A DNA stretch of 64,000 nucleotides from JAJXXT01 sp963764465 (GCA_963764465.1 CAVXSO010000002.1:744001-808000), one strand, 5' to 3'; shown: positions 6,869 through 16,501, numbered from the stretch's first letter. Notes: generated from the letters alone by a model not told the origin. Made by a program: numbers and translations.

Positions 6869-9800
6869 TCACACCTCGACGATGATGATGCGGCCCGTGC
6901 CGCCGTTGCCGCCCGTGCCGCCCGTGCCGCCGGCGGAGGCACCGCCACCGCCGCCGCCGCCGCCTGGCCCGCCACCCGCGCCACCCGTGCCGCCCGCCGC
7001 GTCGGCCACGCCGGCCGCACCGCCCACGCCACCCGAACCGCCGGAGCCACCGCCACCCAGCCCCGCGGCGCCATAGCCCACGTTTCCGCTGGCCGTCAGC
7101 GTCGAGCCGGAATTCGCGATACCCGGGACAGCCACGTTCGCGGCGACACCCTGGCCGGAATTGCCGCCCGTCGCGCCATGCGCGGTGTTCGCCTGCACGC
7201 CCGAGGCGCCGCCCGTGCCAGGCGTCCCGGCGCCGCCGCTGCCGCCCCACAAACTCGTCTGAAACGGCACATAGGTTCCGGCGACGCCGGCCTGCCCATT
7301 GGGCGTGCCACCCGCGCCAGCCGTGGCGCCGGCCGCATTTGCCCCGCTTGCAAACGTGCCATCCGCGACACAGCCACCGCCGCCGCCCGCCGAGGCAACC
7401 GATACGGCCCCGAAACCACCACCGCCGCCACCGCCGGCATACAGCGAGAGAAACCCAGCACCGGCGACATTGGAAGCGCCGCCCGCGGTGCCGTTCGCGC
7501 CCGCCGCGCCGCCGCCGCCGTTCGCCCCCACCGTCACGCTCAGCGCGCCGGTCAGTGCCGATACCGGAACGGGCCCCACGGCGAAGAACGCCCCGCCGCC
7601 ACCGCCGCCGCCGCCGCTCGCGGTCTGCGCCGTCGTCGCCGCGGCCCCGCCACCGCCGCCGCCGCCGCCGCCCGCGATCAGCGCCCAGAAAACCGTCGAT
7701 GTGGCCTTCGGCGTCCAGTTGCCGGAGCTGTCGAACACCGTCATCGTCGGCCGCACCGCGACACTGGCCCCCGCGATCGTGGCGGCGCCCGTCACGCCGA
7801 GGGAGCCCACGCTCGCCGCCCCGCTCACATCGAGCGTGGTGACGATCTCGGTCCCGGCATTGTCGCTCTGGAAATACCCGAGGAACCGACTGTCCGGCAG
7901 GTTCCACGGCGCCGGGCTGTCCGGCAGGAACACGTCGCCCGCGACGATCGACCACACGCCGGGGTCGTCGAAGATCTTCGAGACCGCGGGCGAGCCCAGC
8001 CGAAGCTCCCACCCCTGCGCGTTGATGCTGGTGACGGTGGCGGCAGCCTTGAAGACTGAGTTGCTCGCCTGCGGGTTGTGGTCGATGTAGTGAAACCCCA
8101 GCATCAGCGCATAGGATTGCGCGCCGTCGATCAGGAACACATCGCTCGCCGCCGTCGTCTCCTGATGCAGGTCGAGGTAGAGCTCCTGGTTGAGCGCATT
8201 GGTCCCGGCGATGTTCGCATAGAGCACCACCGCCTGCGTCGCCGAGTTGACCTCCACATAGCTGGTGATGAATTTGTGCCGGTTGCTGCCGCCGATCCAC
8301 AGCGCGTGTCCGGTGCCGCCACCGTTGCGGATGTCGGCGTTGATCATCAGCAGCTCGTTGAAGCTGACGAGCGTGTCGGGCGGCAGCGTCTGCGGCGCGA
8401 AGGTCGAGGACACACCGAAATGATTGATGCCATCGGCAATCAGCGCATAGGCGCCGCCGCCGCTCATCCCGTTCCAGAAATTGCACCGCAGGAACGTCGA
8501 GGTCTCGGTCGCGAGCAGGTAGGCCGCGGCAAGTTGGAAATTCCCGTCGATCAGGACGTTCCCGACGGAGTGGTTATCCGCGTTCTGCGCGCCGCTCGCC
8601 CGCCCCATCGCGAGGCCGAGCCGCGGCGTATGCGTGCCATCGGTGCCGATGCTCAGGTCGCGCAGGCGCAGCCAGCGGGAGTTGAAGCAATCGACGACGA
8701 TGCCGCCGTCGAACGCCGCCACGATGCGCGAGCCGCACCCGTCGATCAGGATGTTCTCGGAGAGCAGCCCCGTGAAGTTCAGCGGCGCGTTCACCGTGTA
8801 GATGTCGGCGGGAAACACCACCTGGGCGCTCGCACCCGGGCCCAGCGCGCGCACAGCGTCCAGCGCCGCGTTGATCGCCGGCGCGGAATCGCCGCCCGCG
8901 CTCCCCGGCGCCCCGTAATCCTTGACGTTCACCACCTCGGTCGCGCGCTGCGCCAGCGTGCGCGCCGCGGCCCCGCCCGTCGTCACGTGCATCGCGGAGC
9001 CATCGAGCCCCGCGGGCGTCAGCAGCGTGCCGCTGAACTGCCCCGCCGCGACATTCACCAGCTCGGCACTCGATGGCGAGGCCAGGCGGCCGGAGACGGT
9101 CCACAGCGCCGGGTTCTCGAACAGCACCGGCGCCTGCGCCGGCTGCGCGATATCCACCACCAGGTTCTGCGCCAGCACGCTCGTGATCTGCGGCGCGGTG
9201 CGAAAGATGGAGCTGCCCGCCTGCGGCCGATGGTCGCGATAGGAAAGTCCCTGGATCACCGGCGTGGCACTGGGTCCGTCCACCAGGAACACATCCGTCG
9301 CCGCGGCGGAATCCTGGTGCAGGTCGAGCGTGAGGTCGGTGATCGCCTGCGCGGTGCCGCCCGTGGAGGCCCATAGCACCACCGCCTGCGTCGGCGTGTC
9401 GCACTCCACATGGCTCGCGTGCCAGGCGTGGCGCGCAACCCCGCCGATCCAGATCGCGTGCCCGCCATTCGGCTTGCGCGCGTCCACCTGGTCGAACAGC
9501 ATGTCGCTGAAGCCGACAGCGCTGTCGGCCGCGCGCATCTGCGGCGCGTACATCGATGAGACGCCGAAATGGTTTACCCCGTCGAGCACCAGCGCATAGC
9601 TTCCCGCCCCGGCATCGCCGTTCCAGCACCGGAGCGAGCGCAGCGCGGAATTCTCGGTGCCCATGAAATACGCGCAGGCGAGCGAAAAATTACCCTCGAC
9701 GAACACGTTCTCGATCGCATGCCCATCCGCCGGCCGCATCCCGGCGACGCCGCCCGCGAGCCCGATCGTCGGCGAATGCACCCCGTCCCACGCGATCGTG

Positions 9801-10213
9801 ATGTCGCGCAGCTTCAGCCAGCCTGTGTCAAAGAAGTCGAACACGATCCCGCCACCGAAGGCGCCGACCAGCGTGCTCCCGCACCCCTCGATGATGATCC
9901 CCGGGGATTGCAGCCCGGTCGCGTTGATCGTCTGGTGCAGCGTGTAGACATCGGCCGGGAACACCACGCGCACATTCGCCGTCGGCCCGAGCGAGCGCAC
10001 ATAGGCAAGGGCCGCGTTGATCCCGGGCGCGGAGTCCACCCCAGCACTGCCCGGTGCGCCGAAATCCTTGACGTTCACCACGTCCTGCGCCCGCGCCTGC
10101 ATGCTCCGCCCGGTGGAGCCGCGGGCCACGAACGGCGCGGCCACCACCTCCGGCACCACCTGGCTCACGAAGCTCCCCATCGGCACGCCCTGTACCTTCG
10201 TCATTCCGCTCAT
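6869..10213 (-). CDS. Tail fibre/tailspike: two beta-helix modules plus poly-Gly tip
   Basis: A 1,114-residue receptor-binding protein. An N-terminal part of about 40 residues is followed by two paralogous right-handed beta-helix modules starting near residues 43 (VVNVKDFGAPGSAGVDSAP) and 425 (VVNVKDYGAPGSAGGDSAP), each of about 380 residues with pectate-lyase-like repeats, as in phage depolymerase tailspikes. From about residue 840 a glycine-rich domain follows (NWTPKATSTVFWALIAGGGG), of the type found at phage fibre tips. The ATG (10213) overlaps the previous stop; a second ATG nine bases later is possible. Internal duplication and the mix of tailspike and poly-Gly tip are unusual. Host-surface polysaccharide binding or cleavage is inferred. 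Confidence 0.8.
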   Translation of the reverse strand: MSGMTKVQGVPMGSFVSQVVPEVVAAPFVARGSTGRSMQARAQDVVNVKDFGAPGSAGVDSAPGINAALAYVRSLGPTANVRVVFPADVYTLHQTINATGLQSPGIIIEGCGSTLVGAFGGGIVFDFFDTGWLKLRDITIAWDGVHSPTIGLAGGVAGMRPADGHAIENVFVEGNFSLACAYFMGTENSALRSLRCWNGDAGAGSYALVLDGVNHFGVSSMYAPQMRAADSAVGFSDMLFDQVDARKPNGGHAIWIGGVARHAWHASHVECDTPTQAVVLWASTGGTAQAITDLTLDLHQDSAAATDVFLVDGPSATPVIQGLSYRDHRPQAGSSIFRTAPQITSVLAQNLVVDIAQPAQAPVLFENPALWTVSGRLASPSSAELVNVAAGQFSGTLLTPAGLDGSAMHVTTGGAAARTLAQRATEVVNVKDYGAPGSAGGDSAPAINAALDAVRALGPGASAQVVFPADIYTVNAPLNFTGLLSENILIDGCGSRIVAAFDGGIVVDCFNSRWLRLRDLSIGTDGTHTPRLGLAMGRASGAQNADNHSVGNVLIDGNFQLAAAYLLATETSTFLRCNFWNGMSGGGAYALIADGINHFGVSSTFAPQTLPPDTLVSFNELLMINADIRNGGGTGHALWIGGSNRHKFITSYVEVNSATQAVVLYANIAGTNALNQELYLDLHQETTAASDVFLIDGAQSYALMLGFHYIDHNPQASNSVFKAAATVTSINAQGWELRLGSPAVSKIFDDPGVWSIVAGDVFLPDSPAPWNLPDSRFLGYFQSDNAGTEIVTTLDVSGAASVGSLGVTGAATIAGASVAVRPTMTVFDSSGNWTPKATSTVFWALIAGGGGGGGGGAAATTAQTASGGGGGGGGAFFAVGPVPVSALTGALSVTVGANGGGGAAGANGTAGGASNVAGAGFLSLYAGGGGGGGFGAVSVASAGGGGGCVADGTFASGANAAGATAGAGGTPNGQAGVAGTYVPFQTSLWGGSGGAGTPGTGGASGVQANTAHGATGGNSGQGVAANVAVPGIANSGSTLTASGNVGYGAAGLGGGGSGGSGGVGGAAGVADAAGGTGGAGGGPGGGGGGGGASAGGTGGTGGNGGTGRIIIVEV

Positions 10214-11250
10214 GGACCCACCACCGGATTGCCAAAACTGTCGACCAGAACCGCACCGCCGGCCGTCACGAAGCCGTCGCCCGGCGCCACCGCGGTGCCG
10301 GCATTCACCGCGCCACTGCCGCCCACCGGGTTGCCGCCAAGATCCGTCAGCACGTTTCCCGAGAGGTCGGTGTAGATCACCGCCGGCGCTTCCGGTGCGG
10401 CGCCAAACGCCGTGCCGTTCACGCTCCAGGCGGGGAACAGCACCGCCGCCAGGTTCGCCACCGCCGCCGTTGAATATTCCACCACCATCGCGAGCGAGCG
10501 GTTCCATTCCCCCTGCCGCGCCGGCAGGTCGGAAACCAGTGTGCCGCCGTAACGAAGCAGCGCCGGCGAGCCATCCGGCATCGGCAACCGAAACGTCTGC
10601 GCCAGCGCCAGGTCGATCGCCGCCGCCAGCGCGTCGCGCGCCTGCGGCGACGAACACCAGAGATTCACGCGGTAGCGCTGCGCAATCTGGCGCACCAGCC
10701 AGGTAGCACTCGTGCCCTGCACCACCCGCGCCAGGCACGGCCCGCCCGGCACGCTCAGCACCGCGCCACTGGCGGAAGCCCCGCCGATCATCGCCGCCAG
10801 CGCCGCCGCCACGCTCGCCGGCGTGTCCGTCGCCTGCACCGCATAGGCATAGGTCGCGGGCGTCAGCCCCGGCCCCACCGCGACGCCCGCGATCTGCCCC
10901 GCGGCCGTCACTCCCGCCCAGGTCACGCTCGCACTCGTCGTCCCCTGCGCAACCGTTGCCGCAAGTGCCGGCGCCCCCTGCTGCGCCTGCCACCATTTCG
11001 AGAGAAAGCGCGTGGCATTCCGCCCCATGCCCGCCTCGGGATAAACCGAGACATGCGCGACGCCTTTCGCAAGATCGCCATTCAGCGCGTCGGTCGCGGG
11101 CCAGCCCCGGTACAGCCGGCAGGGCAGGGGAGAAGCCGCCACCGAAACGGCACTCGCCGCAACCGCCCCATAGGCGTATCCACCGGCCGGAAACAGCACG
11201 CCGGCGCACGCCGCCGCCAGCGCGCGCTCCACATCCGCGGTATCCGCCAT
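10210..11250 (-). CDS. Tail terminator-like / minor tail protein
   Basis: A 346-residue protein. Residues about 195-275 (RYRVNLWCSSPQARDALAAA to LARTFRLPMPDGS-like, then a strand reading RSLAMVVEYSTAAV) resemble tail terminator or completion proteins. An inserted beta segment (residues about 100-160) looks Ig-like. The C-terminal tail, VIYTDLSGNVLTDLGGNPV followed by a similar VLVDSFGNPVVG, is a short repeat that may contact the fibre encoded next. Start and stop overlap neighbours. The assignment is tentative. Confidence 0.5.
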   Translation of the reverse strand: MADTADVERALAAACAGVLFPAGGYAYGAVAASAVSVAASPLPCRLYRGWPATDALNGDLAKGVAHVSVYPEAGMGRNATRFLSKWWQAQQGAPALAATVAQGTTSASVTWAGVTAAGQIAGVAVGPGLTPATYAYAVQATDTPASVAAALAAMIGGASASGAVLSVPGGPCLARVVQGTSATWLVRQIAQRYRVNLWCSSPQARDALAAAIDLALAQTFRLPMPDGSPALLRYGGTLVSDLPARQGEWNRSLAMVVEYSTAAVANLAAVLFPAWSVNGTAFGAAPEAPAVIYTDLSGNVLTDLGGNPVGGSGAVNAGTAVAPGDGFVTAGGAVLVDSFGNPVVGP

Positions 11251-11251
11251 G

Positions 11252-11902
11252 TCACGCTCCGGCGTAATAGGCTTCGATCGTCCAGCCCCAGTCCGTCGCC
11301 GTCGCGATGCTCACCGTGTAGCGCATCGGGTCGGCCTGGTCGTCCACCAGCACGTCGTTCGGCACGATCTCGGCCCCCGCCGTCACCGGCAGGCTGATGA
11401 CGACGGAGTTGAGCTTCGTATCCCCCGGCACACGCTCCTCCGGGCTCACGCCGCGGGACTTCGCGGTCACGAAACCCGGCCACAGCGTCAGCAGGGTTTG
11501 CATGTTGCCCGGCGCATTCCCGCCATAGGCATCAGCCCCCGCCACCGGCTCCGCGCGCGTCAGGAAAAACGCCCGGTTGCACCGCACGCAGGGTGTCGCG
11601 AGCAGGCTCTGCACCGCACCCAGAAACCACGTGTTCTGCCCTGCATCCATCAGGTAGTCCCCGGCCTCCAGCTGCGTCCGGTCGAGTGCGGCGTACACCA
11701 CGGCACCGTCGGCCGCGGCCGGCACCACGCCCCGCAAGCGCGCATCCGGGTTGAACCAGGCCATCACCTGTCCGGAAACGTAACGGGAATCCAGCGCCGG
11801 GATCAGCGCCTGCCGGGCGTCCGGGCGATACACGGTCAGCGTCTCGCCCAGAAACCCGGCAGCCTTGCCGTACGCATGGTCCAGCCTGTTCTGCAGCCGC
11901 AC
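11252..11902 (-). CDS. Phage structural protein of unknown role
   Basis: A 216-residue protein. I chose the GTG at 11902 because a GAGG ribosome site lies eight bases upstream; GTG 11911 and ATG 11938 are in-frame alternatives. The sequence has two CxxC-like cysteines (ATPCVRCNRAFF), a beta-rich middle and ends WGWTIEAYYAGA. Its place between a connector-like gene and the terminator-like gene suggests a head-tail joining or neck function. No family recognised. Confidence 0.5.
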   Translation of the reverse strand: MRLQNRLDHAYGKAAGFLGETLTVYRPDARQALIPALDSRYVSGQVMAWFNPDARLRGVVPAAADGAVVYAALDRTQLEAGDYLMDAGQNTWFLGAVQSLLATPCVRCNRAFFLTRAEPVAGADAYGGNAPGNMQTLLTLWPGFVTAKSRGVSPEERVPGDTKLNSVVISLPVTAGAEIVPNDVLVDDQADPMRYTVSIATATDWGWTIEAYYAGA

Positions 11903-11912
11903 CTGGTCCACC

Positions 11913-12317
11913 TCAGACCACCATCCGCATGGAACCATCCCCGCCCGAAAGCTCCGGCCCCGGCGGCACCTGGAGATAGGCGCACAGCCGCCGGCGCCAC
12001 CAGGTGAACGCCGCCACCTTGTCGCGCTGTTCGCTTGCGTTATGCGTCCACACCGCGGCCTGCGCGGTGTCGAGGTTCTGCCACACCGTCCCGAGCGACG
12101 TCTCGATCGCGTAGAGCGGCGCCAGGTACTGGGAGGCCAGCGTCGTCCCGTCCGTCTGGCTCAGGTGCTGCAGCCGGTATTCCAGCGCCAGGTACTGCCG
12201 CATGATCCACGGAAACGGAAACACCACATTCCCGTCCCCGCGTGCCGGATACCCGCAGAACCGGCGGATATCGGCCAGCTGCTGGTCGCTGAACGCATAC
12301 GCAACGAAACCGGACAT
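11913..12317 (-). CDS. Head-tail connector-like protein
   Basis: A 134-residue helical protein from the ATG at 12317, beginning MSGFVAYAFSDQQLADIRRF and containing QYLALEYRLQHLSQTDG. It lies soon after the capsid gene, where phages of this layout place adaptor (gp6/gp15-like) proteins. The sequence does not show a motif that settles the family, so the call rests on size, helical content and position. Confidence 0.5.
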   Translation of the reverse strand: MSGFVAYAFSDQQLADIRRFCGYPARGDGNVVFPFPWIMRQYLALEYRLQHLSQTDGTTLASQYLAPLYAIETSLGTVWQNLDTAQAAVWTHNASEQRDKVAAFTWWRRRLCAYLQVPPGPELSGGDGSMRMVV

Positions 12318-12321
12318 CGTT

Positions 12322-12537
12322 TCACTCCATGACCGGCTCAAGCTCGGCGCCGCCGCGAAACAGCACCGGAACAACCTCATCGTCCACGGCAACCACCTCG
12401 CCCCTGGGCAATGCCCGATGCATCCGCCCCTCGAACACCACGAACCCCCGCAGCAGCCGGTAGCCCACGAGGCACCCTTGGCGTCCGGCGGGGGCCTCGC
12501 GGGTCTCCACGGTTGCGGCGCGCGGCCGCGCCATCAC
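12322..12537 (-). CDS. Small phage protein after capsid
   Basis: A 71-residue protein that fills the gap between capsid and connector. The GTG start at 12537 overlaps the capsid stop; an ATG one codon later is an alternative. Sequence GYRLLRGFVVFEGRMHRALPRG looks like a small beta domain. Not recognised. Confidence 0.45.
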   Translation of the reverse strand: MMARPRAATVETREAPAGRQGCLVGYRLLRGFVVFEGRMHRALPRGEVVAVDDEVVPVLFRGGAELEPVME

Positions 12538-13892
12538 AGGCTCTCGACGACGATCGCCCGCTTGAACGCGGAGTTGTTCGCCGTCGGGATCGTGTTCGGG
12601 TTGGTGGTCACGTCGGAGGGAACGGCGAACCCGCCGATATAGCTCCAGGTCTGCGTCACCACCTGCTTCAGCGCGTCCAGCGGCTCGCGGGTGATGTGCG
12701 CGATGTCGTCCACCACCGCGATCAGCGAGTCATCGTCCGCCTGGTTGCTCGCGGCATAGCCCTCGCGGGTGAACACGCCCTCCACCAGCGCGCCCTGTCC
12801 GCACAGGATGCCGCGCCGCACGGTGCCGACGCCGGACAGCGCCTGCACCGGGTTGATGTTGGTCTCGACGATATCCACGCCCAGCATCTCCGCCACCAGG
12901 CCGCGCCGGTATTCCGTGGAATCCGGCCGCCCGCGAAAGAAGAACTGGAACGCCGGGTCGCTGTAGAGCCCTGTCATCTGCAGCGGATCGGCGTAGAAGA
13001 TGTAGTTGCCCGTGGCCGTCACCGGGGGCACGCCGTTGGCCTTCATCGTGGCCTTCGCGTTCAGCAGCATCTGCATGGTCAGTTTGGCGCCGTTCACGTC
13101 GCTGCCAGCGGAAATCGCCAGCGTGGTCGCCGCCATCGCGTTGCTGGTGGCATTCGCCGGCCGCATCACCGCCGGCGCCACGGCGGAGACCACGGCATTC
13201 CCCGCGGTGGCGTCGGCCACGGTCACGCTGGCCGTGAAGGTCAGGTTGCCGGAAACGCCGCCCGGCGCGGTGCTGACATTCGTGCCATCGGCCACGGCAC
13301 CCGAAAGCGTATAGACATCGTTGCCCACCGTCACCGAAACGGTGCTGGAGGCGGAAACCGCCACCGGCTGCCCCTCGGCGTTCCACGTGTACTGGAAGCC
13401 GCGGATGTCATCCACGTGCACGCTCGCCCCCGCCGAACCCAGCGTGGTGATCACGCGGGTGTTGCCGCCCATATAGGTGTTGAAGATCGCCGCCTGCGCC
13501 AGCGTATCGACGGACCGTGCCGCCTGTTCGGCCAGTGTCCGCGCGTTGTTGAGATACAGGTCGTCGATCGCCACGCGCGCGGTCACGATGTTCAGCATCT
13601 GGTTCGCGGCGTACTGGTTCACGGAGAGCGTATACTGCTCCACCCCGTAGTTCTGCGGCGCGAGGCCGGAGGTGATGTCGCTGTTCGCCGGCGCCGCCAG
13701 CGGCGTGGTCACGGCCGGCAGCAGCCCGGTGCGCGTCTTGGTCAGCGTCTCGCCAATCCCGGCCATGAACGGCTCGCGATCGGCGATCGCCCGGAACCCG
13801 AGCTCGGCGCGCAGCGCCTGCTCGAACTCGCGCTCGAGATAGCCCTGCTGGATCACGCTCTGCAGGGTCGCCGGAAGGTTGTTGATACCCAT
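12534..13892 (-). CDS. Major capsid protein
   Basis: A 452-residue coat protein. Features are an N-terminal arm (MGINNLPATLQSVIQQGYLE), a spine-helix-like stretch (TLAEQAARSVDTLAQAAIFN), a central inserted beta domain rich in Val, Thr and Ala (residues about 165-250, likely an I-domain-type insertion), then YIFYADPLQMTGLYSDPAFQ and a C-terminal region ending QTWSYIGGFAVPSDVTTNP. Its position after the scaffold gene fits. Coding quality is excellent and no frameshift is seen. Confidence 0.8.
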   Translation of the reverse strand: MGINNLPATLQSVIQQGYLEREFEQALRAELGFRAIADREPFMAGIGETLTKTRTGLLPAVTTPLAAPANSDITSGLAPQNYGVEQYTLSVNQYAANQMLNIVTARVAIDDLYLNNARTLAEQAARSVDTLAQAAIFNTYMGGNTRVITTLGSAGASVHVDDIRGFQYTWNAEGQPVAVSASSTVSVTVGNDVYTLSGAVADGTNVSTAPGGVSGNLTFTASVTVADATAGNAVVSAVAPAVMRPANATSNAMAATTLAISAGSDVNGAKLTMQMLLNAKATMKANGVPPVTATGNYIFYADPLQMTGLYSDPAFQFFFRGRPDSTEYRRGLVAEMLGVDIVETNINPVQALSGVGTVRRGILCGQGALVEGVFTREGYAASNQADDDSLIAVVDDIAHITREPLDALKQVVTQTWSYIGGFAVPSDVTTNPNTIPTANNSAFKRAIVVESL

Positions 13893-14000
13893 GGGACATC
13901 CTCAACGGTAAGGGTTGTGCCCAGGCCGTCGCGGCCCGATGGCAATCACCGGGAACCTCCCGGCAGGTCATCAATGGATCGAAACGAGCGCCGCCCCGGC

Positions 14001-14510
14001 TCAGCTCCGCCAGGCGTGGGCGGACTTCGCCGCCGCGTATTCCCGGGCGGTCATGCCGCGCGCGTGGCGCCCCTCGCGCGCATCGCGCGGCTTCGGCGCC
14101 GGCGCGGTGTTGGAGCTGCGCGCATCGCCGAACAGCCACGGCCGCTCCTTGCGCGCCGCCTCCATCAGCGACTCCGCGCCCTCCAGCTCACCCTCCCTGG
14201 AAAGCCGCACCGCGGACAGGTCGAGCAGCTTCACCCCATCGGGGTCCACCATCCCCGCCCGCGCCGCGAGCGCCTTCACCTCGGCATGCACCACCCGGCG
14301 CTCGGCCTCGGCCCGCGCGACACCCAGCTCCTCGCGCGCCCGGTTCGCCTGCGCCTCGAGCTCGGTCGCCTTCTGCCGCCATCCCCTGTTCTCCTGGCGC
14401 AGCTCCCGCACGTAATCGAGCGAGAACCCCGGCCCCGCGGGCGGCCCGCCAGGCTCGCCCCCATCCCCCTCGGGTGCACGCAACAGCATCGGCCATCGAA
14501 ACGGAATCAT
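14001..14510 (-). CDS. Head scaffold-like protein
   Basis: A 169-residue acidic, strongly helical protein. A coiled coil spans about residues 40-85 (RELRQENRGWRQKATELEAQ), followed by VKLLDLSAVRLSREGELEG and the motif KERPWLFG, a pattern common in scaffold proteins encoded just before capsid genes. The ATG at 14510 has a GGGAG site seven bases upstream and is preferred over 14555. The C-terminus is basic, as scaffolds often are, for contact with the coat. Confidence 0.68.
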   Translation of the reverse strand: MIPFRWPMLLRAPEGDGGEPGGPPAGPGFSLDYVRELRQENRGWRQKATELEAQANRAREELGVARAEAERRVVHAEVKALAARAGMVDPDGVKLLDLSAVRLSREGELEGAESLMEAARKERPWLFGDARSSNTAPAPKPRDAREGRHARGMTAREYAAAKSAHAWRS

Positions 14511-14742
14511 CGTCGCTCCCGTGTTGTCCGCGCCGCGCGCGGGCGATATTGTCACCGGCGTGAACGTTTAATTCACGCCATCCTCGGTTCGTGCGACTGG
14601 ACCGGGCGCGGCGCATGGGCCATGCTGCCCGTCCACCGGAATCATCTCGGTCCCTCACCGACCTGCCGGTTGCCTTGGCCGCGAACACCCAGATTTGATG
14701 GTTGGGACATCACGCGGCGCCAAAGAGAAAAGGAAGCCTTGG

Positions 14743-15003
14743 ATGCCCGCCTTGCTGCTCAGCCTGCACATCACCAACCGGACCACGCTCGAGCATATCC
14801 AGCCCGGCCAACCCCCCATCGCGGAGGAGCTGTCGAGCCCCAGCCTGCGCGCCAGCCTCGTCCTGATCCCGGATGGCGAGCCCGAGGCATCGACGCTCGG
14901 CGTCGTGCAGCTGCAGGTCGAGGCGCAGCCGGAAAACCTCCCGCCGATGACACCGGACCAGACCCTCGCCTTCCTCCGCGACACCCTGAAAAAGATGCTC
15001 TGA
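14743..15003 (+). CDS. Small gene reversed inside the head operon (moron-like)
   Basis: An 86-residue protein on the plus strand, between scaffold and portal genes that both run on the minus strand. Codons are strongly GC-ending, the composition is balanced (LLLSLHITNRTTLEHIQPG, LRASLVLIPDGEPEASTLG) and a ribosome site (AGGAAG) lies six bases before the ATG at 14743, so it looks like a real gene. The opposite-strand frame is Arg/Gly nonsense. Function unknown; a lysogenic or morphogenesis accessory role is possible. The 230 bases before it hold no other gene. Confidence 0.6.
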   Translation: MPALLLSLHITNRTTLEHIQPGQPPIAEELSSPSLRASLVLIPDGEPEASTLGVVQLQVEAQPENLPPMTPDQTLAFLRDTLKKML

Positions 15004-15040
15004 GCACGGGCGCGGACATCGCCCCACCGGCACCGCGCCC

Positions 15041-16501
15041 TCAGGCCTCGCCGGAAGCCGCCGCCCCGCCCGCATCCCGCGCCGCCTGGTGCCGGCCCGT
15101 CTCCCGCCACTCGGCCATCTCGGCGCCAATCCGCTCCCGCTCCGCCGGCACGTCCGGAATATCGTAGGTGTGCCCAACCAGCGCGGTCCCCGTCGCCATG
15201 CTCAGCACGCCGGCGTTGATCAGCGTCTGCGTCGCCGTCGCCTGCGCCTGGCGGTCCTGCCAGGTCGGCGCGTACCACGGCGGCCAGCGCAGCGAGACAT
15301 CCGCCTCGTTCAGCACCACGTCCCTGTTGCCGATCCGTACCGGATAGATCCGCGAGGCCCGCATCGCCATCTTCAGCAGCGACAGCAGCGCCACCTCGCC
15401 ATAGGAAATCCTGAGCTTGTCCGCGAGCGAAACCAGCCCCTGGTTCAGCCACTCCAGCGCCCGTCCGGACTGCGCGCCGGAAAACCGCTGCGGGTCCGCG
15501 CGGTTGCCGTGCATCGCCTCCAGCGCCATCTCGCGCACCGCCCGGCAATACTCGATCACGGCGGAGGACGCGGTGCCGGAAATCTCCAGCACCTTCGCAT
15601 CCCCGTCCTTGCTCACGATCAGCGCGTTGGAGGCGGACCGCACGAACCCCGCCTCCTCCCCCGCCGGCTCCTTCACCACGAAGGTCGGATCGGAGGAATA
15701 GGAAAGCCCACGCCCCGCCTGGCTCATCTGGTAGTCGATCGCGATCGCGTCCTCGATGCCGAAGCGGAACGTGCTGGCACCGTCGATCTCGTCGCCCCCC
15801 GGCAGGTTGCGCACCCACACCATCGGCACGAACCCGAGCCCATGCCGCACGGAGCGTTCCGCATCGACGCGCATCGGCCCCGCCTCGTCGCGCGGCCGCG
15901 GCACGTACCAGGTCTCGCGCTCGCCGTCCCATTCGCGCTGGAACCAGTGGTCCTCGCCCAGCGCGTCCGGGGCAATCTCGTAGCCCTGCGCCGCCAGTTC
16001 CGCGCCCTTCACCTTGTAGCGCTCGGTCACGCGCAGCAGCCGGTCCGGCGCGTCCGGGTCCCACACCGGCGTCAGGAACGCCGTGTCCATCACGTCGAAA
16101 TGAAACCGCCGCTTCAGGATGCGCAGCCGGAACACGACGGAGCCCACGGAACCCCGCGTCGCCCCATCGATCATGACGCAGGCGAGCATGGTCTCGCGGA
16201 TCATCGTCTCCAGCCCCGCGCGCACCGCCTCGTCCTCGCACACCACCGCGGGGAAATGCCGCTCGCCGAACAGCAGCGCCACGCTGTCCTCCACCACCAC
16301 GCGGCAGAGGTTGGAGCGTACGGAGGGTGCCCGGTTGCGCAGCGGCACGTATTCGCCGGCGTCGTTGTACTCTTCGTAGAACTCGTAGGGCAGCACGTCG
16401 TAGATCGTGCCGTCCAGCACCGCGCGCAGGATCGTGTGCTCGCGCACCCGCGCCGGGTAATCCGGGTCGCGCGGAAACCGCTGTGCCAGCCTGCGAAACA
16501 T
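15041..16501 (-). CDS. Portal protein
   Basis: A 486-residue portal of the SPP1 gp6-like type, forming the dodecameric DNA entry ring at one capsid vertex. Visible elements: an N-terminal region with RSNLCRVVVEDSVALLFGE, wing domain strands (FHFDVMDTAFLTPVWDPDAP), RHGLGFVPMVWVRNLPGG, and a long C-terminal helix region including SGRALEWLNQGLVSLADKL. The start overlaps the previous small gene as TGATG. Followed by the reversed small gene. Confidence 0.8.
   Translation of the reverse strand: MFRRLAQRFPRDPDYPARVREHTILRAVLDGTIYDVLPYEFYEEYNDAGEYVPLRNRAPSVRSNLCRVVVEDSVALLFGERHFPAVVCEDEAVRAGLETMIRETMLACVMIDGATRGSVGSVVFRLRILKRRFHFDVMDTAFLTPVWDPDAPDRLLRVTERYKVKGAELAAQGYEIAPDALGEDHWFQREWDGERETWYVPRPRDEAGPMRVDAERSVRHGLGFVPMVWVRNLPGGDEIDGASTFRFGIEDAIAIDYQMSQAGRGLSYSSDPTFVVKEPAGEEAGFVRSASNALIVSKDGDAKVLEISGTASSAVIEYCRAVREMALEAMHGNRADPQRFSGAQSGRALEWLNQGLVSLADKLRISYGEVALLSLLKMAMRASRIYPVRIGNRDVVLNEADVSLRWPPWYAPTWQDRQAQATATQTLINAGVLSMATGTALVGHTYDIPDVPAERERIGAEMAEWRETGRHQAARDAGGAAASGEA

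Noticed and set aside
14710..15177. A minus-strand gene opposite the reversed small gene
   Set aside because: Arg/Gly-rich shadow frame overlapping the portal gene, with worse codon use than the plus-strand frame.
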